Notes: a model not told the origin generated them from the sequence alone. Counted from the first letter of the stretch, positions 1 to 9,001 are shown. The stretch: 64,000 nucleotides of DNA from Alphaproteobacteria bacterium (GCA_015231795.1 JADGAX010000002.1:496001-560000); one strand, 5' to 3'. Translations and numbers: made by a program.

Positions 1-850
1 GCCGCCTGCCATGGCCCCGGCGCACCCGTTCGGCGGCAAGTGCTAACCTGCGCACCGGCCTTGCGATGGTGCCCGCCAGATAAAGCGACAACAGAACCGT
101 AACGCCCAGGGCCAGGGCCGTCATTTCCAGGATGTTGAGGCGCACTTGCAAGAGGCGCTGTTCAATTTCGCGGCTGTCTTGCATCAGCATAAGCGCGCCG
201 ACCACCTGCTTGAAGCGCTGCACAGGCACGGCGATGCTGAGAAAGACGCCACCCTCGGCGTTCGAGCGGATCATTTCCGACATGTCGCCATCCAGGGCGG
301 ACAGCACTTCGACATAATCCTTGGCCTTCTGCGGGTGGCTTTCGCGGTAGCGTGGCAAGGCCGCCTCGTTGGCGACGGGGCGCATCAGCCAGGCGCGCAA
401 TTTGTCGGTCAGACTCGACAATCCCTTCTCGCGGTGCGGCGGCGCCAATTCCTCGACTTCGATTTCGCCGGAAGGGCCGTACAGCGTGCGGCTGTCGGCC
501 AGCAGCGCGCCCTCCAGCGAAAACAGGCGCGCCCGCAGCTCGGCCGGTTCGGCCAGCCTTCGCACCATGTTGCGGGCGATCGACAAATCGATTGGCGTCG
601 CGCCTTCGGGGTCGTCCTCGCTGGACTCTTCATAGACGGCGCCCTCGGCCAGGGCGGCGGCGAACATCTGGCCTTGGGTGTGCAGCGAGGCCAGGGTCTG
701 TTCGACCAAGGTGGCGCGATATTCGTCGAGATAGAGAAGGCCCACGACCAGAACCAGGATCGGCATCATGTTGACGGCCAGAATCCGGCGCGTCAGCGGC
801 GACAGGCGCTGGTGGCGCGGCCTTGCTTCCTGAGGTCCGGTTTCGCTCAT
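1..850 (-). CDS. chvG: ChvG-type sensor histidine kinase, N-terminal part (runs off left edge)
   Basis: Read directly from the minus strand: an open frame of 283 codons starts at 850 and has no stop before the window edge. The ATG shares one base with the TGA of the response regulator upstream (TGATG), so the two are translationally coupled. The product has a short cytoplasmic N-terminus, a membrane segment at about residues 22-41, a roughly 195-residue periplasmic sensor region, a second membrane segment at about 241-260, then a HAMP start (ARPVRRLALAAERVRRG). This is the ChvG/ExoS layout. In this family the kinase phosphorylates ChvI in response to envelope or acid stress. The histidine kinase core lies outside the window, so activity cannot be judged. 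The family assignment is fairly firm because the HAMP sequence and the partner both match. Confidence 0.85.
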   Translation of the reverse strand, partial: MSETGPQEARPRHQRLSPLTRRILAVNMMPILVLVVGLLYLDEYRATLVEQTLASLHTQGQMFAAALAEGAVYEESSEDDPEGATPIDLSIARNMVRRLAEPAELRARLFSLEGALLADSRTLYGPSGEIEVEELAPPHREKGLSSLTDKLRAWLMRPVANEAALPRYRESHPQKAKDYVEVLSALDGDMSEMIRSNAEGGVFLSIAVPVQRFKQVVGALMLMQDSREIEQRLLQVRLNILEMTALALGVTVLLSLYLAGTIARPVRRLALAAERVRRGHGRR

Positions 851-1542
851 CAAGCGTCGCGATAGCGATAGCCGACGCCGTACAGCGTTTCGATGTGCTG
901 GAACTCGTTGTCGATCTCGCGGAACTTGCGGCGCATGCGCTTGATGTGGCTGTCGATGGTGCGGTCGTCAACATAGACCGTTTCGCCATAAGCGGCGTCG
1001 ATCAGCTGGTCGCGGTTCTTCACATGGCCGGGGCGCATGGCCAGCGCCTTCAGCAACAGGAATTCGGTGACGGTCAATTCGACATGCTTGCCTTCCCAAC
1101 TACAGGCATGACGGGTGGGGGCCAGTTCAAGCTTGCCCCGCTTGATCAGGCTGGCGTCCGCCGCCTCGCCGCCCTCGACGGCTTCCTTGCGTCTGAGCAG
1201 CGCCTTGATGCGCTCCAGCAGCAAGCGCTGCGAGAAAGGCTTCTTGATGTAATCGTCTGCCCCCATGCGCAGACCGAGAAGCTCGTCGCTCTCATCGTCC
1301 TTCGAGGTGAGGAAGATGACCGGCAACTGGCTTTTCTGCCGCAGCTTTTGCAGCAGTTCCAAGCCGTCCATGCGCGGCATCTTGATGTCCAGCACGGCCA
1401 GATCGGGCGGTTCCGCGCCGATGCCCCGCAAAGCCTCGGCGCCGTCGGTATAGGTGCGGACCTTGAATCCTTCGGCCTCCAGCATCAGGGAAACCGAAGC
1501 CAGGATGTTGCGGTCGTCATCGACCAAAGCGATGGTGTTCAT
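850..1542 (-). CDS. chvI: ChvI-type response regulator (OmpR/PhoB class)
   Basis: 230 aa, the normal length for an OmpR-class regulator. The receiver domain (about 1-120) has the acidic pocket D8-D10, phospho-acceptor D52 in LDIKMP, T79/S80, and K101 in the KPF motif. The C-terminal winged helix (about 130-228) ends in [12 protein letters not shown], typical of the DNA-binding wing. It is expected to be phosphorylated by the kinase directly downstream and to control envelope, exopolysaccharide and acid-response genes, as in rhizobial ChvI. Start: ATG at 1542, about 380 bp from the divergent cbiM. No stop-codon gap separates it from the kinase, so the two form one operon. Confidence 0.92.
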   Translation of the reverse strand: MNTIALVDDDRNILASVSLMLEAEGFKVRTYTDGAEALRGIGAEPPDLAVLDIKMPRMDGLELLQKLRQKSQLPVIFLTSKDDESDELLGLRMGADDYIKKPFSQRLLLERIKALLRRKEAVEGGEAADASLIKRGKLELAPTRHACSWEGKHVELTVTEFLLLKALAMRPGHVKNRDQLIDAAYGETVYVDDRTIDSHIKRMRRKFREIDNEFQHIETLYGVGYRYRDA

Positions 1543-1574
1543 ACGTTTGCCCCAATCGGTATTACCGAAAGCAA

Positions 1575-1604
1575 TTGACGAGATGTTTGTGGCGAAATTA
1601 TAGT
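1575..1604 (+). promoter_or_regulatory. Candidate sigma-70 promoter for the cobalamin riboswitch/cbi operon
   Basis: TTGACG at 1575-1580 and TATAGT at 1599-1604, separated by 18 bp, lie just upstream of the cobalamin riboswitch and point towards cbiM. Transcription would begin near 1611. A second TTGACG at 1610-1615 with TAAAAT at 1631-1636 has only a 15-bp spacer and is less likely. Sequence match only. Confidence 0.5.
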
Positions 1605-1639
1605 GGGACTTGACGGTTTCCGTGAGGGGATAAAATGTC

Positions 1640-1810
1640 CCGCCCCGGAAAAAGGGAACTTAGGTGCCGCGATTTCGCATCGCCAAGCCTGGGCTGCCCC
1701 CGCAACTGTAAGCGGCGAGCCGGTCTTTCGACAACGCCACTGAGGCCAAAACGCCTTGGGAAGGCAGAAAGATCAGCCAAGACCCGCGAGCCAGGAAACC
1801 TGCCGTCATC
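1640..1810 (+). ncRNA. Cobalamin (adenosylcobalamin) riboswitch
   Basis: The conserved landmarks appear in order: GGGAACTTAGGTG at 1654-1666, CCCCGCAACTGTAAGCGG around 1698-1715, GCCACTG at 1735-1741, GGGAAGGC near 1758-1765, and the B12 box AGCCAGGAAACCTGCC at 1789-1804. This set is diagnostic of the cobalamin riboswitch. It sits in the leader of the cobalt transporter, so high cobalamin should switch off cobalt import. No T-tract terminator follows. The Shine-Dalgarno stretch near 1912-1921 could pair with ACCTC at about 1875-1879, which suggests control of translation, but that part is inference. Confidence 0.95.
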
Positions 1811-1923
1811 CGTTGCCTGTGCGTGCCTTTGGGGCGGGGTGTCCCCTTGGACGTGGCGTTTTCCCTTCAGGGGAAACCTCCCACCGCGGGTTCCGGTTTG
1901 GCTCAAACGGTGAGGAGAGGTCG

Positions 1924-2568
1924 ATGCACATCATGGAAGGCTACCTTCCCCCGGCGCATGCGGCGTTCTGGACGCTGGCGGCTGCCCCTTTCGTCATCCA
2001 CGGCTCGATGAAGCTGAAGCAACGCTTCAAGGACCATCCCGAAGAACGACTTCTAATCGGCGCGGCAGGCGCTTTCGCCTTTGTCCTGTCGGCCCTGAAA
2101 TTGCCCAGCGTCACCGGCAGTTGCTCGCATCCCACCGGGGTTGGCTTGGGCGCCGCCCTGTTCGGCCCGGCCCCGATGGCGGTGCTGGGAACGGCGGTCC
2201 TGCTTTTCCAGGCGCTGCTGCTGGCGCATGGCGGCATCACGACGCTGGGGGCCAACGTCTTCTCGATGGGGATTGTCGGGCCTTGGGTGGCCTTTGGCTT
2301 GTGGAATGGCGCTCGCGCCATGGGTCTGGGGGCCGGTGTGGCCATGTTCCTGGCGGCCAGCCTGGGCGATCTGGCGACCTATCTGGTCACCTCGGCCCAA
2401 TTGGCTTTCGCCTACCCCGATCCGGCAAGCGGCATCGGCGGGGCCTTCGCCAAATTCGCGGGCATCTTCGCGCTGACCCAAATTCCCCTGGCCATCGCCG
2501 AGGGGCTGCTCAGCGTGGTGGCGATGAATTTGCTGATCCAGCGCGGGCTGGCGGGGGCGCGGCCATGA
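1924..2568 (+). CDS. cbiM: Cobalt ECF transporter substrate-specificity protein CbiM
   Basis: 214 aa from the ATG at 1924, which has a good ribosome site (AGGAGAGG) and gives the classic CbiM N-terminus MHIMEG; the exposed N-terminal Met-His is used for metal binding in this family. Several hydrophobic segments follow, and the GSCSHPTG motif (about residue 67) is typical. CbiM is the membrane S-component that binds Co(II). It is first in a cbiMNQO operon with 4-bp start/stop overlaps, directly under the cobalamin riboswitch. The longer frame reading back to 1756 is rejected because it would translate the riboswitch. Confidence 0.96.
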   Translation: MHIMEGYLPPAHAAFWTLAAAPFVIHGSMKLKQRFKDHPEERLLIGAAGAFAFVLSALKLPSVTGSCSHPTGVGLGAALFGPAPMAVLGTAVLLFQALLLAHGGITTLGANVFSMGIVGPWVAFGLWNGARAMGLGAGVAMFLAASLGDLATYLVTSAQLAFAYPDPASGIGGAFAKFAGIFALTQIPLAIAEGLLSVVAMNLLIQRGLAGARP

Positions 2569-2849
2569 CGCGCGCGAATTATGTGCTGCTGGCGCTGACG
2601 GCTCTGATCGTCATCGCCCCTTTGTTGGTTCCGGGCATGTCCGGCAGTTTCGAGGGTTCCGACGCCCAGGTCCAGGCCGCCTTGCAGGAACAAGGCGTCA
2701 AGCCCTGGTTCTCAAGCCTGTGGGAGCCGCCGTCCGGCGAGATCGAAAGCCTGTTGTTCGCCCTGCAGGCCGCCATCGGGGCGGGCGTCTTCGGCTATGT
2801 GCTGGGGCGCAGGCAAGGCGCCAAGAAGCCATCCGACGATCAATGCTGA
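2565..2849 (+). CDS. cbiN: Cobalt ECF transporter accessory protein CbiN
   Basis: 94 aa, starting at ATGA overlapping the cbiM stop. It has two membrane segments (about residues 5-24 and 65-82) flanking an extracytoplasmic loop that carries the family GSDAQ-like stretch and a W-x-P-P-S-G-E-I-E segment. CbiN is the small subunit that helps load cobalt into CbiM. Length and topology match the family. The stop at 2849 lies inside the start of cbiQ. Confidence 0.94.
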   Translation: MTRANYVLLALTALIVIAPLLVPGMSGSFEGSDAQVQAALQEQGVKPWFSSLWEPPSGEIESLLFALQAAIGAGVFGYVLGRRQGAKKPSDDQC

Positions 2850-3571
2850 TTGATCGCATCGCTTTCGAGGGCCGCTTGGCGGGCAGACCGCCCGGCGAGA
2901 AGCTGGCGGTGGCCGCCTCGGGGATCGGTCTGTCGCTTCTTCTGCCGCCCTGGCCGTGGGCGCTGGTCACCGGGCTTGCCGCCCTGCTGGCCGCCCTGGT
3001 CTGGGCCAGGCTGAGGCCTCGCCTGTTCCTGGGCTGGGCGGGCTTGCCGCTGGGATTCCTGGCGGCGGGGGCGGTCGGGCTGGCGCTGTCGCCCAGCCCC
3101 GATTTTCCCTGGCTTGCCATCGGTCCAGACGGCTTGCGTCAAGCTGTGCGGGTCAGCCTGCGCGCCTTTTCGGCCAGCCTGTGGATGCTCTGGCTGGCTT
3201 TCACGACGCCGGTTTCGCATCTGGCCGCTTTGCTGGCCCGCTTGCCCGGGCTGGGCGTGCTGGCCGAGGTGATGCTGCTGATCTACCGCCAGCTTGTGCT
3301 GCTGATGAAAACCGCCGCGGCCATGCAGGCCGCGCAGGCGGCTAGGCTGGGCTATCGCGATGTGAAAAGCACGCTTCTGTCGCTGGGCCGCCTGGGCGCT
3401 GGATTGCTGCCGCGCGCTCTGGACCGGGCGGGGCGCATGGAGATCGGCCTGGCGGCACGCGGTTTGGATGGTTCCGCCATGGCGCATCCATCCTTGCGCG
3501 GTGCCTCGCCACGGATTCTGGCCTCCATCTTGGCGTTCGATGCGCTGCTGCTGGCCTGGGGTCTGACATGA
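2843..3571 (+). CDS. cbiQ: Cobalt ECF transporter transmembrane T-component CbiQ
   Basis: 242 aa from ATG 2843, overlapping cbiN by 7 bp. It is a hydrophobic protein with about five membrane segments. The cytoplasmic coupling helices are visible as AQAARLGY (about residue 165) and the AARGLDG segment (about 203-209), the two short Ala-Arg-Gly-type motifs by which T-components grip the ATPase. It couples CbiO to CbiM. It ends in an ATGA overlap with cbiO. Confidence 0.94.
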   Translation: MLIDRIAFEGRLAGRPPGEKLAVAASGIGLSLLLPPWPWALVTGLAALLAALVWARLRPRLFLGWAGLPLGFLAAGAVGLALSPSPDFPWLAIGPDGLRQAVRVSLRAFSASLWMLWLAFTTPVSHLAALLARLPGLGVLAEVMLLIYRQLVLLMKTAAAMQAAQAARLGYRDVKSTLLSLGRLGAGLLPRALDRAGRMEIGLAARGLDGSAMAHPSLRGASPRILASILAFDALLLAWGLT

Positions 3572-4398
3572 TCTTGGAAGCGCTGGGGCTATGTTACAGC
3601 TATCCCGATGGAACAAGCGCCCTGGCGGGCCTGGATTTGCAGGTGGGCCGGGCCAGGCGGCTGGCCATTCTTGGCCCCAACGGCTCGGGCAAGACCACGC
3701 TGCTGTTGCATTTGAACGGCACGCTGAAACCGACGGCGGGACAAGTGATGCTGGATGCCAAAGCCGCTGGCTATGATCGCGCCGCTCTGACGGCTTGGCG
3801 CAGGCGGGTGGGACTGGTGCTGCAAGATCCCGACGATCAATTGTTCGCCCCCACGGTGGGCGAGGATGTCGGCTATGGGCCGTTGCAGGCCGGTCAATCC
3901 GGGTCCGAGGCCCTGGAATCGGCCAAATGGGCGATGGGCGCCTTGCGCATTGCCGATCTGGCGTCGCGGCCCACGCACGCCCTTAGCTACGGGCAGAAGA
4001 AAAGGGTGGCGATCGCGGGTGTGGTCGCCATGCGGCCAGAAGCGCTGCTGCTCGACGAGCCGTCGGCCGGGCTTGACGCGCATGGGGTGGCGCATCTGAT
4101 GGCGTTGCTGGATCAATTGGTGGCGGGCGGCATGACGCTGGTTTTTTCCACCCACGACGCCGAACTGGCGCTGGCGCATGCCGATCAGGTCGCCTTGTTC
4201 CATCAGGGCCGGGTGCTGGCGCAAGGCGAATCCTCGCACCTGCTATGCGATGAGGGCCTGCTGAAAAAAGCGCATCTTAAACGCCCATGGGCGCTTGAGG
4301 TGGGGTTGCGGGCGCGTCAGAATGGCTTGATCGCCAGCGACGCGCCCTTGCCGACCAACCGCAAGGACGCTTTGGCCCTTTTGGATCGGATGACGTGA
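3568..4398 (+). CDS. cbiO: Cobalt ECF transporter ATP-binding protein CbiO
   Basis: 276 aa ABC ATPase. Walker A GPNGSGKT is at residues 36-43, followed by a Q-loop (VLQDPDDQLF), the ABC signature LSYGQKKR, Walker B ALLLDEPSAGLD and the switch His in FSTHDAE. It powers cobalt uptake with CbiQ. Its stop overlaps a GTG start of a glycosyltransferase at 4395 (GTGA), so the next, functionally unrelated gene appears to be translated from the same message. Confidence 0.95.
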   Translation: MILEALGLCYSYPDGTSALAGLDLQVGRARRLAILGPNGSGKTTLLLHLNGTLKPTAGQVMLDAKAAGYDRAALTAWRRRVGLVLQDPDDQLFAPTVGEDVGYGPLQAGQSGSEALESAKWAMGALRIADLASRPTHALSYGQKKRVAIAGVVAMRPEALLLDEPSAGLDAHGVAHLMALLDQLVAGGMTLVFSTHDAELALAHADQVALFHQGRVLAQGESSHLLCDEGLLKKAHLKRPWALEVGLRARQNGLIASDAPLPTNRKDALALLDRMT

Positions 4399-5558
4399 CG
4401 CACCAAGCCCTGCTGGGCATCAATTGGACGCTGTCCAGCTTTCACGGCTGGGGAATTCTGGGCGTCAATCTGGCGCTGGCAGCGCTTCGGGCGGGCCGCC
4501 TTCCCGCGCCCTTGCAGGAAACCTCGCTTAGTCTTGCCGATGATGATTGGCGGCGCATCGCCCCCGCCCTCGAGGCGGGAGAGGAAATCAGAAAACTGAT
4601 GACGCCCGGCCAGCGATTCCAACTGGGCTTTCCCGTGCTGCAACCGGTGGGCAACGCCATGCGCTGGGACGAGATGATTCTCGGCACGCCCGACCTGGGT
4701 GTCACCTTCTTTGAAAACACGCATTTGGACCAAGAGGCCTGCCAGCGCGGCCAATCGCTTGCGCGCCTGATCACCGGCAGCCGATGGGCCGACGCCATCT
4801 TGCAAGATTTGGGATTTTCCAATACCGCCGTGCGCTATCAGGGCGTCGATCCAAGACTGTATTTTCACAAGCCCTTGCGACGGAAGAATGAGCCGGGGCG
4901 CTTCGTGGTTTTCTCAGGCGGCAAGCTGGAATTCAGGAAGGGCCAAGACATCGCCCTGGAAGGCTTCAAGCGCTTCCATGCCAAACATCCAGATTCGTTG
5001 CTGCTGACCGCATGGCAAAATCCCTGGCCCGAATCCGCCGCCAACATATCGCGTAGCCGCTACGCCAAGGCGCAGCCGCAACCGGGCGTCGGCGTGCCGC
5101 TCGATATCGAAGGCTGGGTGACGGCGCAAGGCCTTGCGAAGGAGGCGCACCGCGACATCGGCTTCGTGGCGCATGGCCTGCTGCCCGATTTGATGCGCCA
5201 AGCCGACGTGGCGCTGATGACCAGCCGTGCCGAAAGCGGGACCAATCTGGTGGCGATGGAGGCGCTGGCACTCGGCCTGCCCACCATCTTGTCGGCCAAT
5301 ACCGGCCATCTTGATCTGATCAAAACCATTCCCTGCCTGGCCTTGAAGCGCCAATCGCCGGTCACGCCGCTGATGGCGGAAGACGGCGTTCTGGGCTGGG
5401 GCGAATCCGACCCCGACGAAATTGCCGAACTGCTGGGGCAGGCTTATGATCGCAAGACCGATATGGCGCGGCTTGGAGAACAGGCCGCCTTGCAGATGAA
5501 GAACTGGGCGTGGGAGACGCGCATGGATCAGATGATAGAGGCGCTGGAACTGGCATGA
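4395..5558 (+). CDS. GT4-like glycosyltransferase, paralogue 1 of 3
   Basis: 387 aa, GTG start in a 4-bp overlap with cbiO and an ATGA overlap with the next gene. It is a GT-B retaining-type transferase: the N-terminal Rossmann half opens with INWTLSSFHGWGILG, and the C-terminal half contains FSGGKLEFRKGQD and the nucleotide-sugar signature ESGTNLVAMEALALGLPTI (about residues 276-294). It is clearly paralogous to the genes ending at 10077 and 29650, which share the same N-terminal SS-x-x-G-W/Y-G pattern and the GTNLVAMEA block. Acceptor and donor are unknown. Its place after a cobalt transporter has no obvious metabolic meaning. Confidence 0.85.
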   Translation: MTHQALLGINWTLSSFHGWGILGVNLALAALRAGRLPAPLQETSLSLADDDWRRIAPALEAGEEIRKLMTPGQRFQLGFPVLQPVGNAMRWDEMILGTPDLGVTFFENTHLDQEACQRGQSLARLITGSRWADAILQDLGFSNTAVRYQGVDPRLYFHKPLRRKNEPGRFVVFSGGKLEFRKGQDIALEGFKRFHAKHPDSLLLTAWQNPWPESAANISRSRYAKAQPQPGVGVPLDIEGWVTAQGLAKEAHRDIGFVAHGLLPDLMRQADVALMTSRAESGTNLVAMEALALGLPTILSANTGHLDLIKTIPCLALKRQSPVTPLMAEDGVLGWGESDPDEIAELLGQAYDRKTDMARLGEQAALQMKNWAWETRMDQMIEALELA

Positions 5559-6202
5559 TCGATCTGGGCGACAACAATCCGCTGGTTTCCAGGCGCATTC
5601 TGCGCATGGCCTCCTTCGCTTCCCTGGCCACGTTGAAAGACGGCTTGCCCTACGCCTCGTTGGTCACGCCCGCCACGGCGCATGACGGTTCTCCCTTGCT
5701 GCTTTTGTCCAAGCTGGCCGACCATACGCAAAATCTGCTGGCCAACGAGCGGGCCTCGCTGCTGTTCGCCTTGCCCGAGGGACATGCCAATCCGCAAACC
5801 GCGCCCCGCGTCACCGTGATGGGACGTCTTTTACCGTCCGACCTGATAATGGACCGCGCGCGCTATCTGGCCCGCAATCCAGGCGCGGCGCTATATGCGG
5901 GCTTTGCCGATTTTTCCATCTGGCGCATGGCGGTCGAACGTTTTCATTTCGTGGGTGGCTTCGGGCGCGCCGTCTGGCTGGAGGCCAAACATGTTTTGCT
6001 GGATCAGAAAATCGCCAGCCTCTTTGCCGAAAGCGAAGGCAAGCTGATCGAGCGATTTTCACAAAAACAAACCGGTGTTTGCGCCGTCGATGCCGATGGC
6101 ATTGATGTCGGGGGGCAAGATGGCGGCGTGAAGCGCTTGTTGTTCGCCCGGCCATTAGCCTCGCCCGACGAGGCGCTTGACGCGCCATTCCTTGAGGGGT
6201 AA
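5555..6202 (+). CDS. HugZ-like, pyridoxamine 5'-phosphate oxidase-related FMN-binding protein
   Basis: 215 aa, ATG overlapping the previous stop. The split-barrel flavin-binding fold is suggested by an N-terminal helix (residues 8-16), then SFASLATLKDGLPYASLVT and LLLLSKLADHTQNL, the pattern seen in HugZ and related haem-utilisation proteins. The C-terminal 60 residues resemble a shortened DUF2470-type domain (VDADGIDVGGQDGG...LLFARP). It may bind FMN or haem; the precise activity is unknown. It is the last gene of the run from cbiM. The SAM-II riboswitch starts only 10 bp after its stop. Confidence 0.75.
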   Translation: MIDLGDNNPLVSRRILRMASFASLATLKDGLPYASLVTPATAHDGSPLLLLSKLADHTQNLLANERASLLFALPEGHANPQTAPRVTVMGRLLPSDLIMDRARYLARNPGAALYAGFADFSIWRMAVERFHFVGGFGRAVWLEAKHVLLDQKIASLFAESEGKLIERFSQKQTGVCAVDADGIDVGGQDGGVKRLLFARPLASPDEALDAPFLEG

Positions 6203-6211
6203 CAATTATTC

Positions 6212-6267
6212 TCCGTGGTGATTTGAGCGACCGGCTTGCGGCCACGTTAAACAAACAGCTAAAAGGT
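6212..6267 (+). ncRNA. SAM-II riboswitch (metA RNA motif)
   Basis: The sequence contains the near-invariant SAM-II core: CGTGGTGATTTGAGCGACCG (6214-6233), GGCTTGCGGCCACGTTAAAC (6233-6252) and the closing GCTAAAAGG (6258-6266) that forms the pseudoknot. SAM-II binds S-adenosylmethionine and represses methionine genes in alphaproteobacteria. It precedes metZ and is followed by an intrinsic terminator. Confidence 0.93.
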
Positions 6268-6287
6268 TCGGCGCTTTCTTGAAAAGA

Positions 6288-6321
6288 AGCCCTGACCCGC
6301 CCGGTCGGGGCTTTTGTTTTT
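6288..6321 (+). terminator. Intrinsic terminator in the metZ leader
   Basis: A 10-bp stem, AGCCCTGACC (6288-6297) with GGTCGGGGCT (6303-6312), a 5-nt loop and a TTTTGTTTTT tract form a strong rho-independent terminator. It ends 12 bp before the metZ ATG, between the SAM-II aptamer and the gene. An alternative hairpin, GCTTTCTT (6273-6280) with AAAGAAGC (6283-6290), shares the base of the terminator stem and could act as an antiterminator. Confidence 0.85.
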
Positions 6322-6333
6322 GGAGCATGCGAG

Positions 6334-7521
6334 ATGAGCAAGGATGAACAGAACTGGGGACCCAATACGCGCTTGGTGCGCGCTGGCCTGCACCGTTCCG
6401 AATTCGAGGAAACCAGCGAGGCTTTGTATCTGACCTCGGGCTATGTCTATCAAAGTGCCGAGGAGGCCGAAGCCGCCTTCGTCAATGACGGCAGTCGATA
6501 TGTTTATGGCCGCTTCGGCAATCCCACCATCACCTTGTTCGAGGAGCGCTTGGCCGCCCTTGAAGGGGCCGAGGCCTGCAAGGGCGTGGCCAGCGGCATG
6601 GCCGCCGTCTTCGCCAGCATCGCTTGTCAGGTGCGGGCGGGTGATCGGCTGGTCGCACCCCGCGCCCTGTTCGGCTCCTGCACCTATATCCTGGGCGACC
6701 TGATGGGGCGCTTCGGTGTTGCCTGCGATTTCGTGGACGGCACGGATTTGGCGCAGTGGGAGCAGGCATTGTCCAAACCCGCCAAGGCGGTGTTCGTGGA
6801 AACGCCCTCGAACCCGTCGCTGGAATTGGTCGATCTAAAGGCGGTCGCCGCCCTGTGCAAAAAGGCGGGGGCGCGCCTGATCGTCGACAATGTCTTCGCC
6901 ACCCCCTTGTTTCAAAAGCCGCTGCAACTGGGTGCTGACATCGTGGTTTATTCCGCCACCAAACATATCGACGGCCAGGGCCGCTGCCTGGGCGGCGCCA
7001 TTCTGGGAAGTAAGGAATTCATCGCGGGCGAACTGGCCCCATTTCTGCGCCATACTGGCCCGGCCCTGTCGCCCTTCAACGCCTGGACGCTGGCCAAGGG
7101 GTTGGAGACGCTGTCCCTGCGCGTTCAGCGCCAAGCCGACAGTTCGCTGGCCCTGGCGCGCTTTCTTGAGACCGAGAAGGGCATTCAGTCGGTGCGCCAT
7201 CCAGGCCTTGAAAGCCATCCGCAGCACGAACTGGCCAAGCGCCAGATGAGCGGCTTTGGCACCATGCTGGGCATTGAGGTGGCGGGCGGGCAGGAAGCCG
7301 CCTTCCGCTTTCTGAACGCGCTGTCGCTGATCGACATTTCCAACAATCTGGGCGACGCCAAAAGCCTGATCACCCATCCGGCCACCACCACCCATCAGCG
7401 CTTGACGCCCGAAGACAAGCTGCGCCAGGGCATTACGCCCGGCCTGTTGCGCCTGTCGGTGGGGCTTGAGGATCTGGCCGATCTGCAAGCCGACTTGATG
7501 CAAGGTCTGGCGGCGGTGTGA
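6334..7521 (+). CDS. metZ: O-succinylhomoserine sulfhydrylase
   Basis: 395 aa PLP enzyme of the Cys/Met metabolism family. The PLP-binding lysine is K210 in VVYSATK. RYVYGRFGNPT (about 55-65), VASGMAA and ETPSNPSLELVDL are characteristic. It makes homocysteine directly from O-succinylhomoserine and sulfide. The start at 6334 has GGAG eight bases upstream and lies immediately after the riboswitch terminator, so SAM should repress it. An O-acetylhomoserine preference cannot be excluded by motif reading. Confidence 0.93.
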   Translation: MSKDEQNWGPNTRLVRAGLHRSEFEETSEALYLTSGYVYQSAEEAEAAFVNDGSRYVYGRFGNPTITLFEERLAALEGAEACKGVASGMAAVFASIACQVRAGDRLVAPRALFGSCTYILGDLMGRFGVACDFVDGTDLAQWEQALSKPAKAVFVETPSNPSLELVDLKAVAALCKKAGARLIVDNVFATPLFQKPLQLGADIVVYSATKHIDGQGRCLGGAILGSKEFIAGELAPFLRHTGPALSPFNAWTLAKGLETLSLRVQRQADSSLALARFLETEKGIQSVRHPGLESHPQHELAKRQMSGFGTMLGIEVAGGQEAAFRFLNALSLIDISNNLGDAKSLITHPATTTHQRLTPEDKLRQGITPGLLRLSVGLEDLADLQADLMQGLAAV

Positions 7522-7546
7522 TATCCTGCGAGCAAAGGAGATCGCC

Positions 7547-9001
7547 ATGCAGCTTCAAGACAAATCTTTGTTTCGCACGCAGGCCTATGTCGGCGGCGAA
7601 TGGATAGAAGCCGATTCCAAGGCCAGTTTCGCCGTGACCGATCCGGCGACGGGGGCAGAGCTGGCGCAGGTGGCGGAATTGGGAAGTGCGGAGGCCCAGC
7701 GCGCCGTCGCTGCCGCAGAAGCTGCCTTCCCGGCTTGGCGGGCGCTGACCGCCAAACAGAGGGCGCAAATCTTGCGCAAATGGTTCGACCTGATTCTGGC
7801 CAACCAAGAAGACTTAGCGCAATTGCTGACCGCCGAACAGGGCAAGCCTTTGGCCGAGGCCAGGGGCGAAATCGCCTACGGCGCTTCCTTCATCGAATGG
7901 TTCGCCGAGGAAGGCAAGCGCGTCTATGGCGACGTGATCCCTTCGCATGGTCCCGACAAGCGCATCATCGTGCTGAAACAGCCCATCGGCGTGGTGGCGG
8001 CGGTAACGCCCTGGAATTTCCCCAACGCCATGATCACGCGCAAGGTGGCTCCGGCCCTGGCCGCCGGTTGCACGGTGGTGATCAAACCCGCCGAGGATAC
8101 GCCGCTGTCGGCCCTGGCGCTGGCGGAATTGGCTGAGCGTGCGGGCATGCCTGCGGGCGTGTTCAATATCGTGACCTGCAAGAATCCCAAGGGTGTCGGC
8201 GCTGTACTGACGGGTGACGCGCGTGTGCGCAAATTCACCTTCACCGGTTCCACCGAGACCGGCAAGATGCTGATGCGCCAATGCGCCGACACGGTAAAGA
8301 AGGTCTCGCTGGAACTGGGCGGCAATGCGCCCTTCATCGTGTTCGACGACGCCGATCTTGACGCCGCGGTGGCGGGCGCCATGGCGTCGAAATACCGCAA
8401 TGCCGGGCAGACTTGCGTGTGCGCCAACCGGTTGCTGGTGCAAGAAGGCGTATACGACGCTTTTGCGGCCAAGCTGGGGGAAAAAGTGGCCGCCTTGAAA
8501 GTGGGTCCGGGCACCGGCGAAGGCGTTGCGCAAGGTCCGCTGATCAATGACGAGGCGATCTTGAAGGTGGAACGATTGGTGGCCGACGCGCTGGCCAAGG
8601 GAGCCAGGGTGATCGTGGGCGGCAAGCGCCACGAACTGGGCGGCACTTTCTATCAGCCCACCATCCTGGCCGACGTCACGCCAGCCATGGATTGCGCGTC
8701 TCAGGAAATCTTCGGACCCGTCGCCCCGCTGTACAAATTCAAGACGGAAGACGAAGCGGTGCGCCTAGCCAATGACACGCCCTTTGGTCTGGCCGCCTAT
8801 TTCTACGCCCGCGACGTGGGCCGTGTTATGCGCGTGGCCGAGGCGCTGGAATACGGCATCGTCGGCATCAATGAAGGCATCATCTCGACCGAGGTGGCGC
8901 CCTTCGGTGGCGTCAAGGAATCGGGCATCGGTCGCGAAGGCTCGAAATACGGCATCGATGATTTTCTGGAAATCAAATATCTGTGCCTGGGGGGCGTTTG
9001 A
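7547..9001 (+). CDS. gabD: NAD(P)-dependent succinate-semialdehyde dehydrogenase
   Basis: 484 aa, full aldehyde dehydrogenase length, with AAGGAG upstream. Catalytic residues are visible: K180 in VIKPAE, E256 in LELGGN and the nucleophile C290 in GQTCVCANR, the GQTC-x-C form typical of GabD. It oxidises succinate semialdehyde to succinate, the end of GABA/4-hydroxybutyrate breakdown. The stop overlaps the likely TTG start of a glycosyltransferase. Confidence 0.92.
   Translation: MQLQDKSLFRTQAYVGGEWIEADSKASFAVTDPATGAELAQVAELGSAEAQRAVAAAEAAFPAWRALTAKQRAQILRKWFDLILANQEDLAQLLTAEQGKPLAEARGEIAYGASFIEWFAEEGKRVYGDVIPSHGPDKRIIVLKQPIGVVAAVTPWNFPNAMITRKVAPALAAGCTVVIKPAEDTPLSALALAELAERAGMPAGVFNIVTCKNPKGVGAVLTGDARVRKFTFTGSTETGKMLMRQCADTVKKVSLELGGNAPFIVFDDADLDAAVAGAMASKYRNAGQTCVCANRLLVQEGVYDAFAAKLGEKVAALKVGPGTGEGVAQGPLINDEAILKVERLVADALAKGARVIVGGKRHELGGTFYQPTILADVTPAMDCASQEIFGPVAPLYKFKTEDEAVRLANDTPFGLAAYFYARDVGRVMRVAEALEYGIVGINEGIISTEVAPFGGVKESGIGREGSKYGIDDFLEIKYLCLGGV

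Noticed and set aside
146..865. A 239-codon plus-strand frame at the left end
   Set aside because: The opposite strand encodes a clear ChvG sensor with membrane segments and HAMP; the plus-strand product has no recognisable feature.
1610..1636. TTGACG with TAAAAT as the promoter of the cbi operon
   Set aside because: Spacer of only 15 bp; the pair at 1575-1604 has 18 bp and a better -10.
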